Source of the DNA: CAYIFA01 sp964362625
Lineage (GTDB): Bacteria > Patescibacteriota > Minisyncoccia > 1-14-0-10-42-19
Direction: 5' to 3'
DNA: 13,371 nucleotides
Assembly (NCBI GenBank): GCA_964362625.1
Contig: CAYIFA010000024.1
Span: 1 to 13,371 of the forward strand
This document shows positions 5,967 to 12,504 of the stretch, piece after piece. The notes under the pieces are model-generated. The model had not been told where the DNA came from and searched no databases. It saw only the letters and a list, made by a program, of their open reading frames with translations. Both the position numbers and the translations under genes were made by a program. The first letter of the stretch is position 1; every line of letters begins with the position of its first letter.

Positions 5967-7493
5967 CTACACCATTTGCTGTTTCGGCCGATACTGCAAC
6001 GCTTCCTGGATGTGCTCGACAGTAATTTTATCTGCGCTCTCCAAATCCGCGATGGTGCGAGAAATTTTTATTACGCGGTGATAGCTTCGCGGCGACAAAT
6101 CCATACCCTTGGCCGCGAGGTTCAAGACCAAACGCGCTTTTTCATCCAATTCGCAGAATTTTTCTATTTCTTTGATAGACATTTCGCTATTTGAACGAAG
6201 AGACGTGCCCTTAAAACGCTGGGCTTGGATTCGGCGCGCCGCGATAATTTTCTTGCGAAGCTCGCCCGAACTTTCACCATATTTTTGTCCGCTTTGGGAA
6301 AGCAAATCGTGTTCAATCTGCCCAACCTCCATCCACAAATCAATGCGGTCGGCAATGGGGCCGGACATTTTTCGCTGATAGCGCAATAAAGATGTCAGGG
6401 TGCACAAACACATCTTTGTTTTAGAACCATAATTGCCGCATGGACACGGATTCATTGCCGCCACCAGCATAAAGCGCGCCGGAAACTTCATCGTGCCTTT
6501 TGACCTAGAAATCGTGACTACTCCGTCTTCCAATGGTTGCCTAAGCGCCTCAATCACCCGACGGTCAAACTCCGGGAACTCATCGGCGAACAAAACCCCG
6601 CGATGCGCGAGAGTAATTTCTCCGGGCCGCGGCCAAGCTCCGCCGCCGACCAACGCTACGTAAGATGAAGTGTGATGCGGACTGCGAAACGGTCGTTCGC
6701 GAATTACCGAACCAGCCAATGTTCCGGCGACACTATGAATCGCGGTTACTTCTAATGCTTCTTCAAACTCCAGCGGCGGAAGAAGCGTTGGCACCACACG
6801 AGCAAGCAAGGTCTTGCCGGTCCCGGGCGGCCCGGACATGGCAACATTATGCATCCCAGCGGCTGCGATTACCAACGCGCGCTTTGCGCCGTCTTGTCCG
6901 CGGATATCGGAAATATCATATGGCAATAAAGTCTTTTGGCCTTCGAACTTAGTTGGAGGGACCTTGCTTAATTCGTTTAACTTCTTAAAATGATCGGCTA
7001 TTTCGGTAAGCGAACCGGCCTCATACACGTCAATTCCGGAAATAAGCGCGGCTTCGCGACCGTTTCCTTTTGGCGCGTATATTTCTTTAAATCCGGCATC
7101 TTTCGCTTTCATCGCAATCGGCAAAATTCCTTTTACTTCGCGGAGCGTTCCATCTAAAGCAAGTTCGCCTACAAACAGTTTTCCTTCCGGGTCAAAAGCA
7201 AGTTGGCGGCTAGCCAGCAAGTATGAAAGCGCGATCGGCAAATCAAAAACCGGCCCCTCTTTTTTGAGGTCGGCCGGCGCCAAGGACACAATAACTCTTT
7301 GGTTTTTCTTGTGCGGCGGATTAAAGCCGACGTTATCAATCGCATAACTGATTCTTTCTTTGGCCTCGTCAACCGACTTATCGGCCAAGCCGACAATAGT
7401 AAAAGATCGAAGCCCTTGCGATAAATCCAGCTCTACATCAATAATCTCGCCTTCAAGCCCGACCACTTCAGCCGAGTATAATTTTACCGCCAT
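5967..7493 (-). CDS. comM: ComM/YifB family AAA+ ATPase (Mg-chelatase-like)
   Basis: The protein (508 aa) belongs to the YifB/ComM family. In naturally competent bacteria ComM is a hexameric helicase that promotes branch migration of incoming single-stranded DNA during recombination; that role here is by family. Residues about 20-165 form the ChlI-type Lon-like N-terminal domain (SLAPADLKKEG, 70-80). The AAA+ core carries Walker A GPPGTGKT (221-228), the family motif FRSPHHT (269-275), Walker B LFADEFPEF (301-309), sensor-1 N348 in AAMNPCPCG and the DRIDL segment (382-386). Four cysteines, C350, C352, C362 and C364, lie in the family's CPCGNYG region and could bind zinc. The C-terminal Mg-chelatase-like domain contains LSPRSYHRVIKISRTIADL (466-484). 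The length is full. It lies 18 bp after the DksA-like gene on the same strand, so co-transcription is likely. There is no SD. Confidence 0.95.
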   Translation of the reverse strand: MAVKLYSAEVVGLEGEIIDVELDLSQGLRSFTIVGLADKSVDEAKERISYAIDNVGFNPPHKKNQRVIVSLAPADLKKEGPVFDLPIALSYLLASRQLAFDPEGKLFVGELALDGTLREVKGILPIAMKAKDAGFKEIYAPKGNGREAALISGIDVYEAGSLTEIADHFKKLNELSKVPPTKFEGQKTLLPYDISDIRGQDGAKRALVIAAAGMHNVAMSGPPGTGKTLLARVVPTLLPPLEFEEALEVTAIHSVAGTLAGSVIRERPFRSPHHTSSYVALVGGGAWPRPGEITLAHRGVLFADEFPEFDRRVIEALRQPLEDGVVTISRSKGTMKFPARFMLVAAMNPCPCGNYGSKTKMCLCTLTSLLRYQRKMSGPIADRIDLWMEVGQIEHDLLSQSGQKYGESSGELRKKIIAARRIQAQRFKGTSLRSNSEMSIKEIEKFCELDEKARLVLNLAAKGMDLSPRSYHRVIKISRTIADLESADKITVEHIQEALQYRPKQQMV

Positions 7494-7511
7494 GATGCTA
7501 AAAGCGTATCA

Positions 7512-7868
7512 CTATATCGAACTGTGTTCAATACAGTTTTTAGAGGCGGGATTAGCTGTCAATCGGTCAACCGGGATTTCGTTGCCGCATTTTTCGCATC
7601 TGCCGTAAACCCCGTTGGAAAATTTCTCCAGAGCGGTACTTACTTCTTTGTAGCGCTCTTCAAGCTGGTATTCAACGCCAACCTGGGTTTCAAGCGCTTC
7701 CATCTGGTCGGCCATTTCGCTGGCGTCGGCCCGCTGCGGATTAAATTCTGGAGTTTGTAATTCCCACTCATTTTTTTCGTGCGGATCTTTGCGCGCCATC
7801 TGATGAAGCTGACGCTCCAGTTGTTCGCGCTCTTCTTCTAATTTAATTTTTAGATGATCGTAATTCAT
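7512..7868 (-). CDS. DksA/TraR family C4-type zinc finger protein
   Basis: This is a 118-aa protein with an N-terminal helical, heavily charged half (about 1-80, probable coiled coil) and a C-terminal zinc finger: C91-x2-C94, the family segment GNEIPVDRLTANP, then C112-x2-H115. The usual fourth Cys is replaced by His115, which can still ligate zinc. DksA-like proteins insert a coiled coil into the RNA polymerase secondary channel and tune transcription of stable RNA and stress genes; short TraR/YocK-type members are less well understood. The gene follows the single-TM hypothetical gene by 7 bp and precedes comM by 18 bp. TATAGT lies 6 nt before its ATG, overlapping the previous stop codon, so an internal leaderless promoter is possible. 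No SD is visible. Confidence 0.9.
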   Translation of the reverse strand: MNYDHLKIKLEEEREQLERQLHQMARKDPHEKNEWELQTPEFNPQRADASEMADQMEALETQVGVEYQLEERYKEVSTALEKFSNGVYGRCEKCGNEIPVDRLTANPASKNCIEHSSI

Positions 7869-7874
7869 AAAAAC

Positions 7875-7880
7875 ACTATA
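7875..7880 (-). promoter_or_regulatory. Possible -10 box for the DksA-like gene
   Basis: TATAGT on the minus strand ends 6 nt upstream of the ATG at 7868 and overlaps the TAG stop of the preceding gene. No clear -35 is seen. Read-through from the upstream gene is an alternative source of expression. Confidence 0.35.
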
Positions 7881-8736
7881 ACACGGGTGGGATTAAAAGG
7901 AAATTGTTAATTACCACGGAAAGAGCGTCTTCTGATACAGTAAGTATCAAAATTTTTCGCGAGAAAAAAGCATAAGCAAAAATCGGTTCGTCCGTGGCGG
8001 TCTTAAGAATGCGCGCCTCTTGATTGGAGATTAATTTATCTTCAAAAAACTCGGCCGTTCTTACTGGATGGTCTGTTGGCAGAATTTTAAGAAACGCATC
8101 CGGCAAAATCTTTTCCAATTCCAACATGGCGGCTACGGTTCTTTCAAAAGAAGTTATGGAAACAATAATAACCGGCTCGGTGTCACGAATCGTGCCGAAT
8201 ACGCCTAAGGTGCTGCGGCTGCCGAAGCTGCTTACGAGGTTGCCCGCCTCTTTAATGCCGAGTAGAGAAAACAATCCGGCGATCGTCAATTCTTTTTCTG
8301 TGTTTTTGTCCTTAACAATCGCTTCAATCATCCGTCCGGGCGCGATATTTTCGGACAGAATTTCGCGAAACGGACTGACAAAATCCTGTGGCTGGCTACC
8401 AACCAAAATCTCGCGGGCTTGATAAATCGGGAAAAGCGGCTCGGGTCTCTTAACCGTCGGCTCCTCTTGGGGCTGGTTAAAATATCCGCGAAGGATCCAA
8501 AAAGATCCTCCGCCAATAATCAGTAGTACAAAAAAACCAACCAACAAATAGAACCCGTACGAAAATCTTTGTTCGTTTTTAGCCTTTTCGTATTTTTGGC
8601 TCTGGGCGATAAGCGCGGCCAAAGAAATATTTTTTTTCTTCAAAAATTCCCTGGTGTCGCCGGTCAGGGTATGCAGCGACCCCAATTTTTGGGGTTTTTT
8701 ATCGCCCTCCGGCCGGCGAATACTCTCATCAGCCAT
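7876..8736 (-). CDS. Single-TM hypothetical membrane protein
   Basis: The 286-aa protein has a basic, soluble N-terminal part (1-59), one clear membrane helix (about 60-82, GFYLLVGFFVLLIIGGG) and a domain of about 200 residues on the other side. No cleavable signal is present. By charge the N terminus is cytoplasmic and the C-terminal domain outside. The C-terminal segment FFEDKLISNQEARIL followed by a repeated-strand pattern (FAYAFFSRKILILTV) resembles, from memory, a conserved uncharacterised protein of candidate-phyla genomes; I give it no function. It follows pnp by 50 bp and is expected to have its own leaderless promoter (TATAAT 7 nt before the ATG). Its stop is 7 bp before the DksA-like gene. 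Confidence 0.85.
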   Translation of the reverse strand: MADESIRRPEGDKKPQKLGSLHTLTGDTREFLKKKNISLAALIAQSQKYEKAKNEQRFSYGFYLLVGFFVLLIIGGGSFWILRGYFNQPQEEPTVKRPEPLFPIYQAREILVGSQPQDFVSPFREILSENIAPGRMIEAIVKDKNTEKELTIAGLFSLLGIKEAGNLVSSFGSRSTLGVFGTIRDTEPVIIVSITSFERTVAAMLELEKILPDAFLKILPTDHPVRTAEFFEDKLISNQEARILKTATDEPIFAYAFFSRKILILTVSEDALSVVINNFLLIPPVL

Positions 8737-8743
8737 ATAAATA

Positions 8744-8749
8744 ATTATA
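8744..8749 (-). promoter_or_regulatory. -10 box for the single-TM hypothetical gene
   Basis: A perfect TATAAT on the minus strand ends 7 nt before the ATG at 8736, predicting a leaderless transcript. Just upstream, within 8762-8782, is a short TAGAAC-TAGAAC direct repeat (8768-8779) covering the place where a -35 would sit; no consensus -35 is present. Confidence 0.5.
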
Positions 8750-8786
8750 TAAGGTGCGGCAACTAATTAGAACTAGAACTATCAGC

Positions 8787-11006
8787 TTATCTCCTGAACC
8801 CGCCACGTTGAGGTCCTCCTCTGTGTCCACCGCCAAACCCGCCGCGACCTCCACCGTCATGTCGTGGGCGGAACCCGCCAGAAGGACGGTCTTCCTCCAC
8901 ATAACCTTCCGGTTTTTCGATTGTTTTTACCGCTTTAAGCGAAAGATTGATACGGCCTTGATCGTCAACGCCAATAACCTGCACCGGAACTTCATCGCCG
9001 ATATTTACAACGTCAGTCACTTTGTTTACACGCCATGGCGCGAGCTCCGAAATATGAATCAAGCCCTCTTTTTTGGGAGCAATTTCAACCATAGCGCCGA
9101 ATTCAAAAATTCTGGTAACTTGCCCGACCGTTTTCTCGCCTACCGCGAATTCTTTTGTGATCAATTTAATTTGGTCCAAGGCATCGTTGGCTTGGTCGGC
9201 GGAGTCCGCGGTGATAAAAATAGAACCATCCTGCTCAATATCAATTTCTGCGCCAGTGGCATCAATTATCTTGTTAATTGTTTTGCCGCCGGGACCAATC
9301 ACATCGCGGATACGATCCGGATCAATATTAAAAACAATAATGCGCGGAGCATGTTTGGGCAATTCCGACCGCGGCTCGGGAATAGTTTTTAGCATTACAT
9401 CCAAAATATGCATCCGCGCCTTTTTGGCGTCTTGAAGCACTTTGGCAAGCATTTTAACCGTAACGCCTTCAACTTTCACGTCCATCTGAATAGCGGTGAT
9501 ACCGTCTTTGGTGCCGGCCGCCTTAAAATCCATATCGCCATGATGATCTTCCGGCCCTTGAATGTCGGTCAAAACCTTAAAATTATTTTCGTCTTTCACC
9601 ATTAACCCCATCGCGATTCCGGCTACCGGCTTTTTAATTGGAATCCCGGCATCCATCATGGCCAGGGTCGAAGCACAAACCGAACCCATGGAAGTAGAGC
9701 CGTTAGAAGAAAGCGCTTCCGAAACAATGCGAACGGTATAAGGAAATTGTTCTTTGGGTGGGAGCATTGGTTCAAGCGCGCGCTCGGCAAGAGCTCCGTG
9801 TCCGATTTCCCTTCTGCCCGGGGAACCCATACGCCCCACTTCGCCGGTTGAAAACGGAGGGAAATTATAATGATGCATAAATCTCTTTTTTGTCTGTACC
9901 TCCATACCCTCTACCAGCTGGACATCTCCGGGAGCGCCAAGGGTAACGGCAGATAATATATGTGTTTCGCCTCGATAAAAAAGCCCTGATCCGTGCGCCC
10001 GCGGCAAAAGTGCTACATGAGCTTGAAGTTCGCGCACTTCATCAATCTTTCTGGAATCGGGCCGCTTTTCTTTGGATAAAATATTTTCATGGACAAGATC
10101 ATTAATTTCTTCTTCAAAAATTTCGCTAGCCAAATTAAAATAATCTTTGCCGAATCTTTCCTCCACTGCCGCAAACATTTCATTCTTGAGTTCGCCGATC
10201 CGGTAATTTCTGGTGGCTTTATCAAAAATATATATAATGTCGTCAAGCCGCGCCCTAAAATGGCTTTTGAATAATTCGCGCAACCCCTTCGGCTCTTCCA
10301 GGAATTCAATTTTGCGCTTTGGTTGGCCAATTTCGGCAATGATCTTTTGCTGAAATTCCTGCAAGCTGTCGACATGTTTTAGGGCTTCGTTGAGCGCGTC
10401 AACCGCGCGCTCTTCCGGAAGCTCAACGCAACCGGCCTCTACCATATTTATCTTTCCATCTTTGCCGCAAATCACCATGTCGATCGCCGCCTCAACCCGT
10501 TCCTCATGGGTTGGATTGATGAAAAACGCGCCATTACCTCCGCCGATGCGCACGGCTGACACGGGCCCCGCCCACGGAATATCCGAAACCCCGAGAGCGA
10601 GAGACGCGGCAATTATCGCCGGGATATCCGGATCGTTTACGCCATCGACTGACAAGGCCATTACCACAACATGCACGGCATTGCGGATTTTTTTATCAAA
10701 AAGAGGACGAATGGTGCGGTCAATAAGACGGCTGACCAAAACAGCTTCTTCTGATGGCCGGCCTTCACGGCGGACAAACCGCGAGCCAAGAATCTCTCCT
10801 GCGGCATAATATTTTTCTTCGTAATCAACGGTGAGCGGGAAAAAATCACCAACAGATTTTCCTTCTTTGTTCATCACCGCGGTGGCGAGTACCACCGTGT
10901 CGCCGTAACGAACCATGCAAGAACCATCGGCTTGCATAGCCATATCATTAAATTCCGCGATGAGCTCGCGGCCACCAACTTGGGTGGAAAATATTTTTTT
11001 CTTCAT
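8787..11006 (-). CDS. pnp: Polyribonucleotide nucleotidyltransferase (PNPase)
   Basis: The 739-aa enzyme degrades RNA 3'-5' by phosphorolysis and can add tails in reverse; family members are trimers with a central channel. The first RNase PH domain spans about 1-220 (FVRREGRPSE, 77-86, contacts RNA), an all-helical linker about 240-310, and the second RNase PH domain about 315-550. The active site is visible: HHYNFPPFSTGE (378-389), GSPGRREIGHGALAERAL, SSNGSTSMGSVC (433-444, phosphate-binding serines) and the acidic cluster D487/D491/D493 in EDHHGDMDF. KH follows (GPGG at 571-574) and then S1 (about 623-692). The tail 705-739 is Gly/Arg-rich with RGG units, unlike E. coli PNPase. The ATG at 11006 fits the family N terminus; there is no SD. 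It sits downstream of rpsO, as in many bacteria, but with a nuclease-like gene between. Confidence 0.97.
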   Translation of the reverse strand: MKKKIFSTQVGGRELIAEFNDMAMQADGSCMVRYGDTVVLATAVMNKEGKSVGDFFPLTVDYEEKYYAAGEILGSRFVRREGRPSEEAVLVSRLIDRTIRPLFDKKIRNAVHVVVMALSVDGVNDPDIPAIIAASLALGVSDIPWAGPVSAVRIGGGNGAFFINPTHEERVEAAIDMVICGKDGKINMVEAGCVELPEERAVDALNEALKHVDSLQEFQQKIIAEIGQPKRKIEFLEEPKGLRELFKSHFRARLDDIIYIFDKATRNYRIGELKNEMFAAVEERFGKDYFNLASEIFEEEINDLVHENILSKEKRPDSRKIDEVRELQAHVALLPRAHGSGLFYRGETHILSAVTLGAPGDVQLVEGMEVQTKKRFMHHYNFPPFSTGEVGRMGSPGRREIGHGALAERALEPMLPPKEQFPYTVRIVSEALSSNGSTSMGSVCASTLAMMDAGIPIKKPVAGIAMGLMVKDENNFKVLTDIQGPEDHHGDMDFKAAGTKDGITAIQMDVKVEGVTVKMLAKVLQDAKKARMHILDVMLKTIPEPRSELPKHAPRIIVFNIDPDRIRDVIGPGGKTINKIIDATGAEIDIEQDGSIFITADSADQANDALDQIKLITKEFAVGEKTVGQVTRIFEFGAMVEIAPKKEGLIHISELAPWRVNKVTDVVNIGDEVPVQVIGVDDQGRINLSLKAVKTIEKPEGYVEEDRPSGGFRPRHDGGGRGGFGGGHRGGPQRGGFRR

Positions 11007-11116
11007 AGCGGGCTTTTGGCTGCCCTTCGGATTTCAGATTAACGACATTACTCGATAATCTACATATCCAAAGACCAGCCGTTAAATTTTTAAATGTTTA
11101 AATTTTTAATATCTTA
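11007..11116 (-). promoter_or_regulatory. Leader of pnp with AT-rich direct repeats and a small hairpin
   Basis: The 110 bp between the NYN gene stop and pnp contain a 12-bp direct repeat TTAAATTTTTAA (11082-11093 and 11098-11109) and, just before the pnp ATG, GGGC/GCCC arms (11025-11022 and 11013-11010 on the minus strand) able to form a short hairpin. In E. coli the pnp leader is a structured target for autoregulation; whether this leader acts similarly is unknown. No strong promoter is recognised. Confidence 0.35.
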
Positions 11117-11632
11117 TCACTCCTTGGTCGGAATATCAAGCAGAAATTTTTTGGAAGCGTCCATGTCAATAAAATCATCGGCGACTTTACGCAGCTCCCC
11201 GGAAGTTGAGCGGCCAAAAGCCATCACCTCAACCTGACGGCCCTTGTTTTTCAGATAATCAACCAGAGAAACAAAATCGCCGTCTCCGGAAATAATCACC
11301 ACTACATCAACAACCTCGGCGGCGCGAATGGCATCAATCACAATGCCGACATCCCAGTTGGCTTTTTTGGCTCCGCCATAAAACTCCTGAAGCTGCCGCT
11401 CACGAGTTTCCAACCCGATCTTTTCCAGCGCGTCCAAAAATGTTTTTTCAGTTCCGGCTTTAGTGGTTACCACATAACCAATAGCCCGGATCAATTTTCG
11501 TCCGGCAGTCGCCGCCTTTAATACTTCTTTAAAATTTACACGCCGCTGGTGCAATGAGCGCGCTGAATGATAAAGATTTTGTACGTCGATGAATATTGCT
11601 ACTCGCTGATCTGGATGTTTAATTACGGGCAC
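11117..11632 (-). CDS. NYN (PIN-like) domain putative ribonuclease, LabA/DUF88 family
   Basis: The 171-aa protein is almost entirely a NYN domain, a PIN-like metal-dependent nuclease fold. The expected acidic sites are present: VAIFIDVQNLY (D16 and N19), WDVGIVIDAI (D94 and D100), and SGDGDFVSLVDYLKNKG (D117 and D119). The C-terminal ELRKVADDFIDM matches the usual end of the domain. RNA cleavage is the likely activity; the substrate is unknown. The start is GTG at 11632, one base after the TAA of rpsO, so it is almost certainly translated from the rpsO mRNA, and pnp follows. A nuclease gene between a ribosomal protein and PNPase suggests a role in RNA turnover. There is no SD; the close stop-start spacing suggests reinitiation. 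Confidence 0.9.
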   Translation of the reverse strand: MPVIKHPDQRVAIFIDVQNLYHSARSLHQRRVNFKEVLKAATAGRKLIRAIGYVVTTKAGTEKTFLDALEKIGLETRERQLQEFYGGAKKANWDVGIVIDAIRAAEVVDVVVIISGDGDFVSLVDYLKNKGRQVEVMAFGRSTSGELRKVADDFIDMDASKKFLLDIPTKE

Positions 11633-11633
11633 G

Positions 11634-11900
11634 TTATTTTTTTAGTCCTAACTTCTTTACTATAGTATTATATCTCTTTTCGTATCTCTGCGAAAGATGA
11701 TCAAGTAAAGATTTTCTCTTGGCCACCATTTTCAAAAGCCCCCGGCGCGAATGATTGTCCTTGGGGTGGGCTTTTAAATGATCGGCTAATTCCTTGATGC
11801 GGTCGGTCAAAATCGCCGCCTGCACCTCGGAAGAACCGGTATCAGTATCGTGAAGCTTATATTTATCAACAAGTTTTTGCTTCTCCTTGACACTTAACAT
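11634..11900 (-). CDS. rpsO: 30S ribosomal protein S15
   Basis: This is the 88-aa primary 16S rRNA-binding protein of the central domain of the small subunit, also near the inter-subunit bridge. The length is normal and the diagnostic segments are present: HDTDTGSSEVQAA (17-29), LTDRI, HLKAHPKDNHSRRGLLKMVAKR (41-62) and the helical C terminus LLDHLSQRY. It heads rpsO-NYN-pnp. The start at 11900 follows the family N terminus; CATAAT lies 6 nt upstream and there is no SD. Any regulatory leader would have to start farther upstream, where a TATAAT (minus strand, 12047-12042) and two hairpins occur. Confidence 0.97.
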   Translation of the reverse strand: MLSVKEKQKLVDKYKLHDTDTGSSEVQAAILTDRIKELADHLKAHPKDNHSRRGLLKMVAKRKSLLDHLSQRYEKRYNTIVKKLGLKK

Positions 11901-11906
11901 GATTTT

Positions 11907-11912
11907 ATTATG
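11907..11912 (-). promoter_or_regulatory. Possible -10 box immediately before rpsO
   Basis: CATAAT on the minus strand ends 6 nt before the rpsO ATG, the same spacing as at other starts in this window. It is a weaker match to the consensus, and no -35 fits. An alternative -10, TATGAT, lies at 11920-11915. Confidence 0.3.
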
Positions 11913-11963
11913 TTATCATATCCAGCCAAAAAATGCAATAGCGTGCGTGCCACCACTCAAACC

Positions 11964-11982
11964 TCCGACATCGCAAGTCGGA
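11964..11982. repeat. Short hairpin upstream of rpsO
   Basis: TCCGAC (11964-11969) and GTCGGA (11977-11982) form a perfect 6-bp stem around a 7-nt loop. There is no adjacent T-run on either strand. It could belong to an rpsO leader RNA or be a degraded palindromic repeat. Confidence 0.45.
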
Positions 11983-11992
11983 ATATTGAGAA

Positions 11993-12025
11993 GTAAAATG
12001 AAAGCCGCCGGCTGAATGCCGACGG
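11993..12025 (-). terminator. Probable terminator of the small phage-like gene
   Basis: On the minus strand CCGUCGGC (12025-12018) pairs with GCCGGCGG (12012-12005) around AUUCA, eight pairs including one G-U, followed by CTTTCATTTTAC. The U-tract is interrupted, so strength is uncertain. It lies about 75 bp beyond the stop at 12102 and upstream of rpsO; it could instead be part of an rpsO leader. Confidence 0.5.
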
Positions 12026-12036
12026 GTCTTGCATGG

Positions 12037-12063
12037 AACGTATTATATTTTATTTATAACGTT
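12037..12063. repeat. AT-rich imperfect palindrome
   Basis: AACGT (12037-12041) and ACGTT (12059-12063) are the outer arms of a 27-bp AT-rich imperfect palindrome. It contains TATAAT on the minus strand (12047-12042), usable as a -10 for rpsO with a leader of about 135 nt. No firm role can be assigned. Confidence 0.3.
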
Positions 12064-12101
12064 GAAAATAAGCTCTATTGTTACGACAATGAAAGGACGG
12101 A

Positions 12102-12398
12102 CTAAACTCGCCTGCCTTCCGCCTTACTTTCAGGCATGAATTTGGGTGGCCCACCCGGACGGCGTTCGACAGCCGGCTCGGAATAGCTAACGACTGAACG
12201 TTTTATAACTTCGAGGTCCGGGGCATCAAAAGTTTTCAATTCAGGCAACTTACCGTCTTTGTCAACCTTTGGCTGAACAGCGATACGATCACATCCTTGA
12301 AGATACCTGTGCAACGATACGGCAATGCCCGTGAAACCAGAGACCCTATCCCGCACCAGATCGCCCAATCTTGCTTTATATCCTGCCAGTTTCTCCAC
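12102..12398 (-). CDS. Small phage-like hypothetical protein
   Basis: This is a 98-aa protein. The pattern LGDLVRDRVSGFTGIAV followed by LQGCDRIAVQP, a DKDGKLPE turn and FDAPDLEVI resembles, from memory, a small protein family common in phages and prophages (beta-rich, unknown function); a search is needed to confirm it. The C-terminal third (about 70-98) is Pro/Arg/Glu-rich and probably disordered. The start is GTG at 12398, supported by AAGGAGG 7 nt upstream and a TTGACA promoter. It diverges from the Xer recombinase gene and precedes rpsO, probably separated from it by a terminator. Its regulatory signals are more canonical than those of the housekeeping genes here, consistent with acquisition from elsewhere, though not proof. 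Confidence 0.75.
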   Translation of the reverse strand: MEKLAGYKARLGDLVRDRVSGFTGIAVSLHRYLQGCDRIAVQPKVDKDGKLPELKTFDAPDLEVIKRSVVSYSEPAVERRPGGPPKFMPESKAEGRRV

Positions 12399-12405
12399 CC
12401 CCCGC

Positions 12406-12476
12406 CCTCCTTGTATGTATTTTCGAGCTTATCAATATTTCTACCGTAAGCATAACAAACAACAAAATAATGTCAA
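12406..12476 (-). promoter_or_regulatory. Promoter and strong SD of the small phage-like gene
   Basis: Minus strand: perfect TTGACA (12476-12471), 16-bp spacer, TATGCT (12454-12449), expected start near 12442, then AAGGAGG (12412-12406) and GTG after 7 nt. The -35 overlaps the likely -35 of the divergent recombinase gene. Confidence 0.7.
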
Positions 12477-12498
12477 ATGTCGCAAAATATTTTAGAAT
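12470..12498 (+). promoter_or_regulatory. Likely promoter of the Xer-type recombinase gene
   Basis: ATGTCA (12470-12475), 17-bp spacer and TAGAAT (12493-12498), which ends 6 nt before the ATG at 12505. This predicts a leaderless mRNA. No SD is present. Confidence 0.5.
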
Positions 12499-12504
12499 TG
12501 AAGC

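Noticed and set aside
8754..9605. Plus-strand open frames opposite pnp
   Set aside because: They lie antisense to conserved PNPase KH/S1 and catalytic sequence and have no family features of their own.
11998..12118. Tiny ATG frames upstream of rpsO (starting at 11999 and 12090)
   Set aside because: They encode only 5 and 16 residues, have no SD or promoter at the right place, and overlap a hairpin or the next gene.
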